A DNA stretch of 64,000 nucleotides from Bathymodiolus thermophilus thioautotrophic gill symbiont (GCF_003711265.1 NZ_CP024634.1:1116001-1180000), one strand, 5' to 3'; counted from the stretch's first letter, positions 53,330 to 64,000 are shown. Numbers and translations are program-made. Notes: generated from the letters alone by a model not told the origin.

Positions 53330-55063
53330 ATGAAGTTAAATGGCGCTCAAATACTGGTTAGTTGCCTTCAATCAGAAGGTATAGATCATATCTTTGGATA
53401 TCCGGGGGGCGCCGTCTTGCATATTTACGATGCACTGGATGCCTGCACTACTATTGATCACATTTTAGTCCGCCATGAGCAAGGTGCTGTGCATGCAGCA
53501 GATGGTTATGCGCGTGTTAGCGGTAAGTGCGGCGTGGCACTTGTTACCTCTGGACCTGGATTGACCAATGCGGTAACGGGTATTGCCACGGCATATATAG
53601 ATTCCATTCCACTGGTGGTAATTTCGGGTCAAGTGTCCTCTGCGGTGATTGGCAATGATGCCTTTCAAGAAGTGGATGCAGTGGGTATTACGCGTTCGTG
53701 TGTTAAGCATAATTTCCTGTTGACGGATGTGAATGAATTGGCAAATGTTGTTAAAAAAGCCTTTCACATTGCCACGACTGGCCGTCCTGGCCCTGTGTTG
53801 ATTGACATTACCAAAGATACCACGATTGCTGAAATTGAATTTGGCGGTTATCCCGAGGCAATCAGTATGCGTTCGTATCAGCCTGAAATAAAGATTGAAG
53901 CCGGTCAAATTGCCAAGGCAGTTGACTTACTTTGTCACGCAAAAAAGCCAATTATTTATTCAGGTGGTGGCAGTGTGATTGGCAATGCTGACAAAGAACT
54001 GATTGCCTTCACCCGTCATACCAATTTCCCCATCACACAAACCTTAATGGGGCTAGGCGCATATCCTGCTACCGATAAGCAATCTTTGGGTATGTTGGGT
54101 ATGCACGGCACTTACGAAGCCAATATGGCAATGCATGATTCAGATTGCATTATCGCTGTAGGCGCGCGTTTTGATGACCGTATTACAGGTAATTTAGAGC
54201 GATTTTGTCCTTATGCAAAAATCATCCACATTGACATTGACCCTTCTTCGGTAGGCAAAACAGTGGGCGTTGATGTGGCTATTATCGGGCAAGTGAACGA
54301 GGCCTTAACTGCGTTAATGAAAGCATTAGAGGGCAAAACATTAGGCAATATTGATGCTTGGTGGCAAGAAATTAAAGACTGGCGTGCGGTTGATTCTTTG
54401 GCTTATAAAACCAAAGCGGGCGTGATTAAGCCACAAAGCGTGATTGAAGCATTGTATGAAGTGACCAAAGGCGAAGCGATTGTTACCAGTGATGTTGGGC
54501 AGCACCAAATGTGGGCGGCACAATATTATCCATTTGACAAACCGCGTCGTTGGATTAACTCTGGTGGCTTAGGCACAATGGGTTTTGGTTTGCCGGCAGC
54601 AATGGGGGCAAAGTTAGCCATGCCTGAGAGAGATGTCGCTTGCGTAACGGGCGAAGGCAGTATTCAGATGATGTTGCAAGAATTATCAACCATGTTGCAA
54701 TACAACACACCTGTTAAAATCATTAATTTGAACAATGGTTACCTAGGTATGGTGCGCCAGTGGCAAGAGTTTTTTTATGACAAACGCTATGCAATGTCGT
54801 ATATGGATGCATTGCCAGACTTTGTTAAATTGGCAGAAAGTTATGGTCATTTAGGTATTAAAGTTGAAAAAGAGGCGGACTTAAAGCCTGCTTTAATAGA
54901 GGCATTTAAACAAAAAGACCGCACGGTATTCTTAGACATTCTGACCGACCCTACAGAAAATGTATTCCCCATGATTCCCTCAGGGGCAGGGCATCATGAA
55001 ATGTTATTGGCAGGGCGTGATGAAATGGCATCTACAAATGACGAAGGATTAAATTTAGTATGA
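53330..55063 (+). CDS. ilvI: Acetolactate synthase large subunit
   Basis: 577 residues, ThDP enzyme making acetolactate/acetohydroxybutyrate for branched-chain amino acids. Visible: FGYPGGAVLHIYDAL, the catalytic Glu in HEQGAVHAADGYAR, the ThDP motif GEGSIQMMLQELSTMLQ with NLNNGYLGMVRQWQE. The stop overlaps ilvH by 4 bp, the standard pair. Confidence 0.95.
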   Translation: MKLNGAQILVSCLQSEGIDHIFGYPGGAVLHIYDALDACTTIDHILVRHEQGAVHAADGYARVSGKCGVALVTSGPGLTNAVTGIATAYIDSIPLVVISGQVSSAVIGNDAFQEVDAVGITRSCVKHNFLLTDVNELANVVKKAFHIATTGRPGPVLIDITKDTTIAEIEFGGYPEAISMRSYQPEIKIEAGQIAKAVDLLCHAKKPIIYSGGGSVIGNADKELIAFTRHTNFPITQTLMGLGAYPATDKQSLGMLGMHGTYEANMAMHDSDCIIAVGARFDDRITGNLERFCPYAKIIHIDIDPSSVGKTVGVDVAIIGQVNEALTALMKALEGKTLGNIDAWWQEIKDWRAVDSLAYKTKAGVIKPQSVIEALYEVTKGEAIVTSDVGQHQMWAAQYYPFDKPRRWINSGGLGTMGFGLPAAMGAKLAMPERDVACVTGEGSIQMMLQELSTMLQYNTPVKIINLNNGYLGMVRQWQEFFYDKRYAMSYMDALPDFVKLAESYGHLGIKVEKEADLKPALIEAFKQKDRTVFLDILTDPTENVFPMIPSGAGHHEMLLAGRDEMASTNDEGLNLV

Positions 55064-55533
55064 AACACATTATTTCCTTACAATTAGAAAATGAATCGGG
55101 TGCCTTATCAAGAGTCGCAGGCTTATTTTCCGCACGCGGATTTAACATTGAATCACTAACAGTAGCCCCCACGAATGATGAAACTTTATCACGAATGACC
55201 ATTGTTAGCGTAGGCGACGAAGGTATTATTGAGCAAATCGTCAAACAACTGGATAAGTTGATTGATGTGGTTCAGGTAACCAATTTAACCGCTGCCGAGC
55301 ATATTGAGCGAGAGTTGGTGCTGGTTAAAATTGATGTTAATTCGAGTTCTCAGGCTCAGATAGACAAGCACATTGAGGAATATGCTGGCAAAATAGTGGA
55401 TGTGAGCAAGGATACTTATACGGTTGAAGTGGTAGGAAAAAGTCAAAAAGTGAGTGATTTTTTAGCGTCAATTGATGCCAATAAAATTTTGGAAGTTTCT
55501 AGAACAGGCGTTACAGGCGTTTGTCGGGAATAA
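55060..55533 (+). CDS. ilvH: Acetolactate synthase regulatory subunit
   Basis: 157 residues. N-terminal ACT domain (LQLENESGALSRVAGLFSAR, GFNIESLTVAPT) binds valine for feedback inhibition, and the C-terminal domain ends EVSRTGVTGV. Coupled to ilvI. Confidence 0.95.
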   Translation: MKHIISLQLENESGALSRVAGLFSARGFNIESLTVAPTNDETLSRMTIVSVGDEGIIEQIVKQLDKLIDVVQVTNLTAAEHIERELVLVKIDVNSSSQAQIDKHIEEYAGKIVDVSKDTYTVEVVGKSQKVSDFLASIDANKILEVSRTGVTGVCRE

Positions 55534-55548
55534 GAATATTAAAATTAA

Positions 55549-56571
<1,023 letters not shown>

Positions 56572-56584
56572 AAAACAGCATTAA

Positions 56585-56613
56585 GCGCCCAACTTAGTTG
56601 GGCGTTTTTATTT
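56585..56613 (+). terminator. Rho-independent terminator after ilvC
   Basis: CGCCCAAC, loop TTA, GTTGGGCG and a T-run. It separates ilvIHC from pssA. Confidence 0.85.
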
Positions 56614-56626
56614 ATAGCAGGTGAAT

Positions 56627-57385
56627 ATGGTAGAGAAAAAAATAAAAAGAGGCGTTTACTTACTCCCCAATATACTGACAACATTTGGGCTGTTCGCTGG
56701 GTTCTTTTCCATTATTTTAGCCACCAAAGGGCAATATGCAGAAGCGGCTGTTGCCATTTTTGTGGCAATGGTATGGGATGGCCTAGATGGGCGTGTGGCA
56801 CGATTGACGAATACTCAAAGTGCATTTGGTGAGCAATACGATTCTATGGCGGATTTGGTTTCATTTGGCGTGGCACCTGCTTTGTTGATATATTTTTGGC
56901 AATTTTCAGAAATGGGGCAGATTGGTTGGATTGGGGCGTTTATTTATACGGCTGCTGGTGCGTTGCGTTTGGCTCGTTTTAACACGCAAATTGGTGCAGA
57001 AGATAAGCGTTATTTTCAAGGCTTGCCTTCGCCAGCGGCGGCGGCACTTGTTGCGGGGTTGGTGTTGGCTAAGGATTTTATTGGCGTTACGGATTACGAT
57101 CAATATTTTGCGATGGTGAGTTGGGGTATTTTGGTAGGAGCAGGCGTGCTAATGGTAAGCAATATTCGTTATCATAGTTTTAAAGAAATCAACCTTAAAG
57201 GTAGGTCGTCGTTTAAATTATTGTTGATTGTTGTTTTGGTTATTGTGGTTGTTACTTTGTCGCCACGCGTTATTCTGTTTATGTTTTTCTTGATTTATAC
57301 TTTGTCTGGTTTGATCATGACAACGATTGATGTGCGTAAAAAACGCACTTTCAAGAAAAAAAGTAAAAAATCAAGCAAACTTTAA
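56627..57385 (+). CDS. pssA: CDP-diacylglycerol-serine O-phosphatidyltransferase
   Basis: 252 residues from ATG 56627 with GCAGGTGA upstream; a GTG two codons earlier is less likely. The CDP-alcohol phosphatidyltransferase motif DGLDGRVARLTNTQSAFGEQ followed by YDSMAD is complete. About six to eight membrane segments and a Lys-rich tail. Makes phosphatidylserine, precursor of phosphatidylethanolamine. pssA between ilvC and leuA is a common gammaproteobacterial order. Confidence 0.94.
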   Translation: MVEKKIKRGVYLLPNILTTFGLFAGFFSIILATKGQYAEAAVAIFVAMVWDGLDGRVARLTNTQSAFGEQYDSMADLVSFGVAPALLIYFWQFSEMGQIGWIGAFIYTAAGALRLARFNTQIGAEDKRYFQGLPSPAAAALVAGLVLAKDFIGVTDYDQYFAMVSWGILVGAGVLMVSNIRYHSFKEINLKGRSSFKLLLIVVLVIVVVTLSPRVILFMFFLIYTLSGLIMTTIDVRKKRTFKKKSKKSSKL

Positions 57386-57563
57386 TTTATAATGCTCTCC
57401 CATGAAATGTCAAATTAAAACTTCTTCATTTAAACCAAATAATACTTTCCTAGTTTTGTTACGATTATTACCGTAAGGTAATCTATCATCTTGCTCGGCT
57501 GAAAGGCCAGCACCCATACACAGTAACAAAACAAAAAAACACAACAAAATACAGGAGAGAGAA
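57386..57563 (+). promoter_or_regulatory. leuA leader region
   Basis: 178 bp. Contains small inverted repeats (ATTACC/GGTAAT near 57468; GGCTGAAAGGCC near 57499) but no leucine-codon leader peptide, so a classic attenuator is not supported. ACAGGAGAGAGAA is the leuA ribosome-binding site. Confidence 0.35.
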
Positions 57564-59096
57564 ATGTCCAACAAACTAATTATTTTTGACACAACCCTAA
57601 GAGATGGTGAGCAATCACCCGGTGCATCAATGACCAAAGACGAAAAAGTACGCATTGCCAAAGTGCTAGAAAAAATGCGTGTTGATGTTATTGAGGCAGG
57701 CTTTGCCATTGCCTCACAAGGAGACTTTGAAGCCGTTCAAGCAGTTGCCAATACCATCAAAGACGCCACTATTTGTTCACTCGCAAGAGCGCTGGACAAA
57801 GATATTGACCGTGCTGGCGAAGCGCTCAAAGGTGCCAATTCATCCCGCATTCATACCTTTATTGCCACCAGCGATATTCACATGCAAATGAAGTTGAAGA
57901 TGACACCTGATCAGGTGATGGAACAAGCGGTTCGTGCAGTTCAACGCGCTAGAAATTGGACGGATGATGTTGAGTTTTCACCCGAAGATGCAGGGCGTAG
58001 TGATGAAGATTTTCTTTGTCGCATTATTGAGGCAGCAATTGATGCAGGTGCGACCACTATTAATATCCCTGATACTGTGGGCTACAATATGCCACACCAA
58101 TTTGGCGCAACCATTAAATCGTTGATTGAACGCATTCCAAATTCTGACAAAGCAATTTTTTCAGCCCATTGTCATAATGATTTGGGTCTGGCAGTGGCCA
58201 ATTCTCTATCAGCAGTGCTAAATGGCGCTCGTCAAGTTGAATGCACCATTAACGGCTTGGGTGAGCGTGCAGGCAATAGTTCGCTTGAAGAAGTGGTTAT
58301 GGCAGTGCGCACTCGTCAAGATGTTTTTGATTGTGATACCAATATTGATACCACGCAAATTCTCTCAGCTTCTCGTCTAGTTTCTAGTGTAACGGGTTTT
58401 ATCGTGCAACCCAATAAAGCCATTGTTGGTGCTAATGCCTTTGCCCATGAAGCAGGTATTCATCAAGATGGTGTGCTAAAACACCGTGAGACTTACGAAA
58501 TCATGCGGGCAGAAGACATTGGCTGGAATGCCAACAAACTGGTTATGGGCAAACACTCAGGTCGCAATGCTTTTAAAGTTAAAATGCAAGAACTTGGTGT
58601 TGAGTTTGAAAATGACGATATGCTGAATGCTACTTTTAAGAGTTTTAAAGAATTGGCAGATAAGAAGCATGAAATTTTTGACGAAGACCTGCAAGCATTG
58701 GTTTCGGAATCTCAAAGTGAAGAATATGAAAGCATTCAATTGGTGTCACTTAAAGTTTCCAGCGAAACAGACAAACAAAAATCAGCACACATCACACTGA
58801 TTATTAACGGACAAGAAGTATCAGCCACCGCCAACACATCGGGCGCAGTAGATGCCACCTTTAGTGCCATTAATTCACTGGTAGGTGTGGCGGTGAATTT
58901 GCAACTGTATTCGGTATCGAATGTAACGCATGGCACCGATGCACTGGGTGAAGTTAATGTGCGTCTTGAGAGTGATGGGCGTATTGTCAATGGACAAGGG
59001 GCAGATACCGATATTATTATTGCCAGTGCCAAGGCCTATGTTCATGGTTTGAATAAAATTCTAGTAGCAGTCGATAAGGCGCATCCACAGGTATGA
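57564..59096 (+). CDS. leuA: 2-isopropylmalate synthase
   Basis: 510 residues. The [15 protein letters not shown] motif, [17 protein letters not shown] with the two metal His, and [19 protein letters not shown] define the catalytic TIM barrel. The C-terminal LeuA regulatory domain (leucine feedback) spans about 390-510. First committed step of leucine synthesis. It overlaps the next small gene by 4 bp. Confidence 0.96.
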   Translation: MSNKLIIFDTTLRDGEQSPGASMTKDEKVRIAKVLEKMRVDVIEAGFAIASQGDFEAVQAVANTIKDATICSLARALDKDIDRAGEALKGANSSRIHTFIATSDIHMQMKLKMTPDQVMEQAVRAVQRARNWTDDVEFSPEDAGRSDEDFLCRIIEAAIDAGATTINIPDTVGYNMPHQFGATIKSLIERIPNSDKAIFSAHCHNDLGLAVANSLSAVLNGARQVECTINGLGERAGNSSLEEVVMAVRTRQDVFDCDTNIDTTQILSASRLVSSVTGFIVQPNKAIVGANAFAHEAGIHQDGVLKHRETYEIMRAEDIGWNANKLVMGKHSGRNAFKVKMQELGVEFENDDMLNATFKSFKELADKKHEIFDEDLQALVSESQSEEYESIQLVSLKVSSETDKQKSAHITLIINGQEVSATANTSGAVDATFSAINSLVGVAVNLQLYSVSNVTHGTDALGEVNVRLESDGRIVNGQGADTDIIIASAKAYVHGLNKILVAVDKAHPQV

Positions 59097-59515
59097 ATCA
59101 ATTAGAACGCATTAATTATTTAGAGGCATTTGATGTGCCAGCGTTTTTATACGCTGAGCGTGCTGATGCAATAACAGCCAGTGTGCAAAAAATTCGTGTG
59201 CAATGTTTGGTGATTGAAGTGCCAAATGCACAGTCTTTTTGTCAAGCCGGCAAGACTCAAGATTTTTTATTAAAAATGTTGGGTGCTATTGGGTTGCAAA
59301 AATCGGATATTAAATGCATTAGCGTTGAGAATAATAACTTAACCCATACGCTGGGACAGTATGACGCTAAAGTGGTGTTATCGATGAGCAAGGGTTTGGC
59401 GTTAAATGCAAATAATCATTTTACTACTCACCACCCAAGTGATATTTTAACTAATGACACACTCAAACGAGAAGCATGGGAAGTGTTAAAAAAAGTGCAA
59501 GTATGTCTCAAATAG
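59093..59515 (+). CDS. Small uncharacterised protein, possibly HolD/UDG-like
   Basis: 140 residues, coupled to leuA (ATGA overlap) and overlapping queH by 13 bp. A single alpha/beta domain with [20 protein letters not shown] at the end. Similar His-Pro-x-x-(I/L)-L...LKR-x-x-W endings occur in DNA polymerase III psi (HolD) and in uracil-DNA-glycosylase-like proteins. That resemblance is all I can offer; function unassigned. Confidence 0.6.
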   Translation: MNQLERINYLEAFDVPAFLYAERADAITASVQKIRVQCLVIEVPNAQSFCQAGKTQDFLLKMLGAIGLQKSDIKCISVENNNLTHTLGQYDAKVVLSMSKGLALNANNHFTTHHPSDILTNDTLKREAWEVLKKVQVCLK

Positions 59516-60204
59516 ATTACAGTTTATCAGGCTATGAACGCCCCAAATTGCAAACACCGAATGGTGAAACCAAGTTACTTATGCATTCTTGTTGCGCACC
59601 TTGTGCGGGTGAAATTATGGAGGCTTTGGCAGCGTCAGAAATTGACACCACTGTCTTTTTTTACAACCCAAATATTCATCCACAAGAAGAATATGAATTG
59701 CGTAAAGAAGAAAATATTCGCTTTGCCGAAAAACTTGGTATGCCATTTATTGATGCTGATTACAACAAAGACGATTGGTTTACAAGAATCAAAGGGCAGG
59801 AAGATGAGCCAGAGCGTGGCGCACGCTGTACCACTTGCTTTGATATGCGCTTTGAAGTTACGGCAGCGTATGCCAAAGCACATGGTTTTGATTTAATTTC
59901 TTCCACCTTAGGTATTTCTCGCTGGAAAGATATGAGCCAAATTAATGGTTGTGGTATGCGTGCTGCTGATGTATTTGACGGCATTACTTATTGGGATTTT
60001 AATTGGCGTAAGCAAGGTGGATCTGCTAGAATGCTGGAACTTTCAAAACAAGAAGAATTTTACCAACAAGAATATTGTGGTTGCGTTTATTCATTACGCG
60101 ATACCAATAAATGGCGTGTCTCTCGGGGGCGAGAAAAAGTTGAAAGAGGGGTTAAGTTTTATGCCGAAGCAATGCAAAGTTTAAGCAACACCTCCAATAA
60201 ATAA
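59503..60204 (+). CDS. queH: Epoxyqueuosine reductase QueH
   Basis: 233 residues from ATG 59503 ([14 protein letters not shown]). Conserved cysteine groups: [18 protein letters not shown] and [12 protein letters not shown], which ligate the iron-sulfur cluster and metal in the DUF208/QueH family. Reduces epoxyqueuosine to queuosine in tRNA, replacing QueG. It overlaps the preceding gene. Confidence 0.9.
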   Translation: MSQIDYSLSGYERPKLQTPNGETKLLMHSCCAPCAGEIMEALAASEIDTTVFFYNPNIHPQEEYELRKEENIRFAEKLGMPFIDADYNKDDWFTRIKGQEDEPERGARCTTCFDMRFEVTAAYAKAHGFDLISSTLGISRWKDMSQINGCGMRAADVFDGITYWDFNWRKQGGSARMLELSKQEEFYQQEYCGCVYSLRDTNKWRVSRGREKVERGVKFYAEAMQSLSNTSNK

Positions 60205-60227
60205 TTATATTAAATAGAGGTTTTTCC

Positions 60228-61172
60228 ATGGCAACAAAAAATATTTCATTAGAATCAGCATTATCTGGATTTCCCGATGCCATTCAAACAGAACTGCGTG
60301 ATGCTTTATTAAAAGGGGGTGTTATTCCCTCGGAGTTAGCATTCAGTTGGCTCAATACATTAAACATTGATATTGGCGCCCTTATGATTAAATTGTTGCC
60401 TGTTGCAAAAGCATACGCTCGTGCACCCATTTCAAAATTCTATGTTGGAGCGGTGGCTCTAGGTATGCCTCCTTCTGGCTCAATTATTGGCCCAGGTAAT
60501 CTTTATTTGGGATCAAATATGGAGTTTCCGAATGAATCACTGAGTCTGTGTGTTCATGGGGAACAATCAGCCGTCAATCATGCGTTGATTCAAGGTGAAA
60601 CCGGTTTACAATCACTCGCTATTAATGCCGCCCCTTGTGGTTATTGTCGACAATTTCTATATGAAATAACAACTGCAAAAACGCTCAATATCTTACTCAA
60701 AAAAGACCAAGATCAAGAAAGTTGTTCATACACAGAAAAACCTTTAAGTTATTACCTCCCAGATGCTTTTGAGTTTCAGAACTCCGATCAAAAAGAAAAA
60801 GGATTAATGGAAACAGAGTCCCATCATTTATCTATAACAAGCAAAGAAGCACTTGCTCAGGCAGCATTAAGCGGTGCAAATGCGAGTTATGCCCCTTATA
60901 CAAAAGATTATTGTGGTGTTGCTCTAATGGGGGAAAACAATCAAATTTATACTGGGCGTTATGCAGAGAATGTGGCGTATAATCCAAGTATGTCCCCAAT
61001 GGAATCTGCATTGGCATATATGAATATGAATTTACCCGCTCAAGCAAATTTAAAAATTACCGCCGCTTCCCTTGTTGAGGTATCAAATTCTATTAGCCAA
61101 AAAGATGTTACTGAAGCAGTTTTGTCTTCGGTAGCACCCTCAGTCAATCTTGATTATATTTTGGCCAAATAG
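60228..61172 (+). CDS. cdd: Cytidine deaminase (two-domain, dimeric type)
   Basis: 314 residues, the E. coli-type length. The catalytic zinc site is CVHGEQSAVNHA (His and catalytic Glu) and APCGYCRQFLYE (two Cys). The C-terminal second deaminase-like domain (NASYAPYTKDYCGVALMG) lacks the zinc residues, as expected. Pyrimidine salvage in the cytoplasm. AGAGGTTTTTCC precedes the ATG. Confidence 0.93.
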   Translation: MATKNISLESALSGFPDAIQTELRDALLKGGVIPSELAFSWLNTLNIDIGALMIKLLPVAKAYARAPISKFYVGAVALGMPPSGSIIGPGNLYLGSNMEFPNESLSLCVHGEQSAVNHALIQGETGLQSLAINAAPCGYCRQFLYEITTAKTLNILLKKDQDQESCSYTEKPLSYYLPDAFEFQNSDQKEKGLMETESHHLSITSKEALAQAALSGANASYAPYTKDYCGVALMGENNQIYTGRYAENVAYNPSMSPMESALAYMNMNLPAQANLKITAASLVEVSNSISQKDVTEAVLSSVAPSVNLDYILAK

Positions 61173-61233
61173 TCAATGTTTGAAAATGGTATTATTTATG
61201 GGTCTGGGCAGTATAAGAATAAGTTAACAAAAA

Positions 61234-61253
61234 GTATTTATACAAAGGCCTCT
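61234..61253. repeat. Foldback element right-end fragment
   Basis: TATTTATACAAAGGCCTC matches the right end of the 161-bp family, in the gap before the lipoprotein gene. No left partner is visible. Confidence 0.5.
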
Positions 61254-61294
61254 AGTATAAAGTTTAACTTACTCGTCTTTTTTATTCGGAGTAT

Positions 61295-63517
61295 ATGATG
61301 TTCGATGTTTTGAAATATTTGTTAGTGGTAGTCGTTTTGCTGTTGCAATCTTGTGGCAACGAGTCATCGCCAAAGACACTAGATGCACCAAAAAACCTTG
61401 TAGCCATCAAAGGCGATGCTATGGTTACCTTGACTTGGTATAAAGTTAACGAGGCAACAAAATACCGAGTGTATTACGCCAAGCAAAGTTTTAGTAGCAT
61501 TGGTAACGACTTGTCTAATTATGCCACTTTAGATGGTGGCTCCTTATTGCAAAATATCACAGACAACAATAAAATCATTATCGGCTTAACCAATGGCATA
61601 ACATATTATTTTGTTGTTACAGCAATAAAAGACGACATTGAAGGCCCTCCAAGTGCCATGGCGGGTGCCACCCCTGTGAGCAAGCCAGTACTTGAGAACT
61701 TGCCAGCCAAACATTTAACGCTTGGTAATGACATCGAAGCCTTTATATTTCGCAACACAGAGAGCGCTGCTAGCAGTTGTAGCAGTGTGCCCCAACTTCC
61801 AAGTGGTTTAACGATGGCACTTGTTGGTGGCAGTTGTCAAATCTCTGGCATACCAAACGCCCTTCAAGATGCCACGATTTATACTGTTAAAGCCCTAAAT
61901 TTGGTAGGTAATAGCACAGCTACGGTAAGCATTGACATTGCCTTGGGTAAGCCAAGAGATTTTACGGCAACCAAAGGTGATACTTCTGTTACTTTGGCTT
62001 GGCGTGCAGTTAGTGGCGCAACAGGATATAAAATATATTATGCCCAAAATGCAATTAGCGCATCCAACCTAGGTAGTGCCTCGTTAGCGCAAGTATCTAA
62101 TGTTGGTGGAATTATTGACAACTTAATCAATGACACAACATATTATTTTGCTGTTACAGCAGTAAAAGGGGGTACCGAAAGTTCTCTAAGTGCCGTGATA
62201 AGTGCCATCCCTATTTTAAGCAAACCATCAATTGCCAATTTATCAACCAAACAGTTAATTTTTAATGTCAATATTGAAGTCTTTGCGTTCACAAACACAG
62301 GTGGACTGGTTCGTAACTGCAGTAGCGAACCCAGCCTTCCAAGTGGCTTAATAATGACACTTGTTGATGGCAGTTGTCAAATCTCTGGCACACCAACCAC
62401 CCTTCAAAATACCACGACTTACACTATTACAGCCACCAATGTAGTAGGCAATGACACTGCCACGATAAGCATTAGCGTTAATTTAGATACGCCAAAAAAT
62501 CTCACAGCAACCAAAGGCAATGCCTCTGTTGGTTTAACTTGGGACGCAGTTAGTAGTGCAACAGAGTATCAGGTGTATTATGCTAAGCAAAGTTTTAACG
62601 GTATCAGCGATCTCTCTAACTATGCCTCTTTAGATGGTGGCTTGTTATTGGAAAATATCACCAGTAACAGTAAAACTATTACTGGTTTAGCCTATAACAC
62701 AGAATATTATTTTGTTGTTACTGCTGTTAAAAACACCTTTGAAAGTGGCGGATCTAACGAAATAATAGCCACCCCTAAAGGGATGTTGCTTAACGACACA
62801 GGCATGACTTGGGGTGGGGATTATCCATTAGGTAATAATACCAACTGCACAGGTGCGGTCATATTAGAACAAGATTGTTCGCATGGACGAGATGCCAAGG
62901 CAATCGCTGGAACTTTGAGAAAATTTGGTGGTGGCAAAGCAGGATTTGATTTCACTAAACTTGGTAGCACAGGCAATGTGTTAAGCATTCAAAATGCAAC
63001 ATGGATAATAGGTGGCACTGGCACAGAAAGTGCTGGCACTAAATGGTCTTGTGTAGAAGACAACCACACGGGATTGATTTGGGAAGTAAAAACAGACAGT
63101 GGCAGTAAAGACAGTAATACTCTCGATCAAGTCCATACCAATATTCATCACAAAGATAATCGTTATCGCTGGGGCGGAAAAACTGCACTTGGCAGGGATT
63201 CTGATAATAAGGAAGGTGCTTATGATAATAATTGGACGGGATTGGTTGATGGTACAAATGCTGAAAATCTCTGTGGCGACAACAATTGGCGTGTGCCAAC
63301 CTTAGAAGAGTTACACTCAATTGCTGATTTATCAGTTGTGTCGCCAATTATTGATAATCATTATTTTCCAAATACTGTTAGCCTTAGCTTTTGGTCGTCT
63401 CTGCCCAGTCTTTACAATTCAGGCCTTGCATGGCTACTGGATTTCTCCAGTGGCAATAGCGGTAATTATAGTCGCCGCAATAAATTTTATGTTCGTTTGG
63501 TGCGTTCCAAACGGTAA
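61295..63517 (+). CDS. Lipoprotein with fibronectin III, Ig-like and DUF1566 domains
   Basis: 740 residues. Lipobox LLLQSC at about residues 20-25. Then alternating fibronectin type III (for example PKNLVAIKGDAMVTLTWYKV) and putative Ig domains (SCQISGIPNALQDATIYTV), three and two copies, respectively. C-terminal DUF1566/Lcl domain (GLIWEVKTDSGSKD, NNWRVPTLEELHSIADLS, FWSSLPS, YVRLVRSKR). Surface-exposed, probably adhesive or carbohydrate-binding; function unknown. A second DUF1566 protein begins at 63743. Confidence 0.82.
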   Translation: MMFDVLKYLLVVVVLLLQSCGNESSPKTLDAPKNLVAIKGDAMVTLTWYKVNEATKYRVYYAKQSFSSIGNDLSNYATLDGGSLLQNITDNNKIIIGLTNGITYYFVVTAIKDDIEGPPSAMAGATPVSKPVLENLPAKHLTLGNDIEAFIFRNTESAASSCSSVPQLPSGLTMALVGGSCQISGIPNALQDATIYTVKALNLVGNSTATVSIDIALGKPRDFTATKGDTSVTLAWRAVSGATGYKIYYAQNAISASNLGSASLAQVSNVGGIIDNLINDTTYYFAVTAVKGGTESSLSAVISAIPILSKPSIANLSTKQLIFNVNIEVFAFTNTGGLVRNCSSEPSLPSGLIMTLVDGSCQISGTPTTLQNTTTYTITATNVVGNDTATISISVNLDTPKNLTATKGNASVGLTWDAVSSATEYQVYYAKQSFNGISDLSNYASLDGGLLLENITSNSKTITGLAYNTEYYFVVTAVKNTFESGGSNEIIATPKGMLLNDTGMTWGGDYPLGNNTNCTGAVILEQDCSHGRDAKAIAGTLRKFGGGKAGFDFTKLGSTGNVLSIQNATWIIGGTGTESAGTKWSCVEDNHTGLIWEVKTDSGSKDSNTLDQVHTNIHHKDNRYRWGGKTALGRDSDNKEGAYDNNWTGLVDGTNAENLCGDNNWRVPTLEELHSIADLSVVSPIIDNHYFPNTVSLSFWSSLPSLYNSGLAWLLDFSSGNSGNYSRRNKFYVRLVRSKR

Positions 63518-63534
63518 TTTTTTATTTTAAAATT

Positions 63535-63741
63535 ATGAATTATCAAAACACATTCTTTATTTATCACAATGCAATGTGTTTAGTCATTGAAACAGAAGGA
63601 GTTGTTAAAGGTTTTCCTTGTTATTACAAATATATTTTAGGCAGTGAAATGCGTATCATTGCCTACGATTTATTAAAGGTTATCGGTGAAATCAACTTAA
63701 ACAAACTTCGTTTATTGTTCCACCTACAACTAAGGATATAA
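63535..63741 (+). CDS. Doubtful 68-residue reading frame
   Basis: Open from ATG 63535 just before the next secreted-protein gene. No ribosome-binding site, no recognisable domain, but two Cys and a plausible amino-acid mix (CLVIETEGVVKGFPCYYKY). It could be a small real gene or chance. Confidence 0.3.
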   Translation: MNYQNTFFIYHNAMCLVIETEGVVKGFPCYYKYILGSEMRIIAYDLLKVIGEINLNKLRLLFHLQLRI

Positions 63742-63742
63742 T

Positions 63743-64000
63743 ATGAAAAAAACAATTTTATTTTTAACAATTAACTTTATATTTTTAGCTACCCACTATT
63801 TATTGGCTCAAGTTTGCAAAGATTATGTTCCCAACGAGTGGAGAGATAACAGATACACCGATTATGGTAATGGCACGGTTATAGACAATAAAACCACTCT
63901 AATGTGGAAAAAATGTATCCAAGGCTTAAGTGGCAATAATTGTGAAGGCACAAGCATTAAGTACAATTGGGAAGAGGCGTTACAATTGGCAAACAATCAC
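63743..64000 (+). CDS. Secreted DUF1566-domain protein, partial (runs off right edge)
   Basis: 86 codons open to the window end from ATG 63743, with TAAGGA upstream. Signal peptide (ILFLTINFIFLATHYLLA) then RYTDYGNGTVIDNKTTLMWK and KYNWEEALQLANNH, the start of a DUF1566/Lcl domain. It relates to the C-terminal domain of the preceding lipoprotein, so these form a small family cluster. Confidence 0.8.
   Translation, partial: MKKTILFLTINFIFLATHYLLAQVCKDYVPNEWRDNRYTDYGNGTVIDNKTTLMWKKCIQGLSGNNCEGTSIKYNWEEALQLANNH

Overview
The window is an AT-rich gammaproteobacterial chromosome segment. It combines ordinary housekeeping operons (dnaX-ybaB-recR, a rodA/mltB/dacA cell-wall operon, gltX, rne, pepN, ftsA, lpxC, ilvIHC, leuA) with a large accessory toxin array and many short foldback repeats. 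Gene content and the Rhs/YD-repeat toxin block resemble sulfur-oxidising SUP05/Thioglobus-type symbionts of marine invertebrates. That assignment is an inference from gene content; no 16S rRNA or sulfur-oxidation gene lies in the window.

Region 1 (1-15697, all minus strand) is a polymorphic-toxin locus. Transcription starts with a small membrane/coiled-coil protein gene split by a C9 tract. It then passes into a 2321-residue secreted SpvB/FG-GAP/YD-repeat/RHS-core protein with a variable C-terminal tip and a coupled small downstream gene (candidate immunity). Behind it lie at least three headless cassettes. Each has the same truncated head, RHS core and glycine/alanine-rich pre-toxin segment, followed by a different tip: one zincin-like metallopeptidase and two unrecognised. 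Two of the three have a visible coupled downstream gene; the third runs off the window. One downstream gene contains an (AT)16 microsatellite that puts its two halves out of frame. Shared spacer blocks with terminators, a decayed IS3-type orfA and foldback elements separate the cassettes. It reads as an expressed Rhs gene plus a silent reservoir of toxin tips.

Region 2 (15943-26006) holds a methyltransferase, gloA, then minus-strand recR, ybaB, dnaX (with an A9 slippage candidate), the 4.5S SRP RNA, and a seven-gene cell-wall operon (DUF498 gene-rodA-mltB-dacA-dat-amgK-murU). Region 3 (26265-38370) holds a Sel1 protein, gltX, pdxH, aroE, rne, a pteridine-reductase-like SDR, a MidA/NDUFAF7-like methyltransferase, pepN, an orphan RHH antitoxin with a toxin relic, and pncC. 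Region 4 (38398-50003) is accessory: an McrBC type IV restriction operon bracketed by a 30-bp direct repeat, a repeat-dense 1-kb spacer, a secreted CTERM-anchored protein, an FRG-TPR protein with eight near-identical 45-residue repeats, a secreted cysteine-rich Sel1 protein and an unknown membrane protein. Region 5 (50022-61172) is core: dusA, ftsA, lpxC, ilvIHC, pssA, leuA, a small unknown gene, queH and cdd. ftsZ is absent from its usual place between ftsA and lpxC, where a foldback-repeat remnant sits instead. Region 6 (61295-64000) begins a series of secreted DUF1566-type proteins.

A foldback element of about 161 bp with ends GAGACCTTTGCATAAATATG recurs as four full-length copies plus short and broken copies throughout the window. 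Its right end often lies just upstream of a start codon and supplies an AAAGG ribosome-binding sequence.
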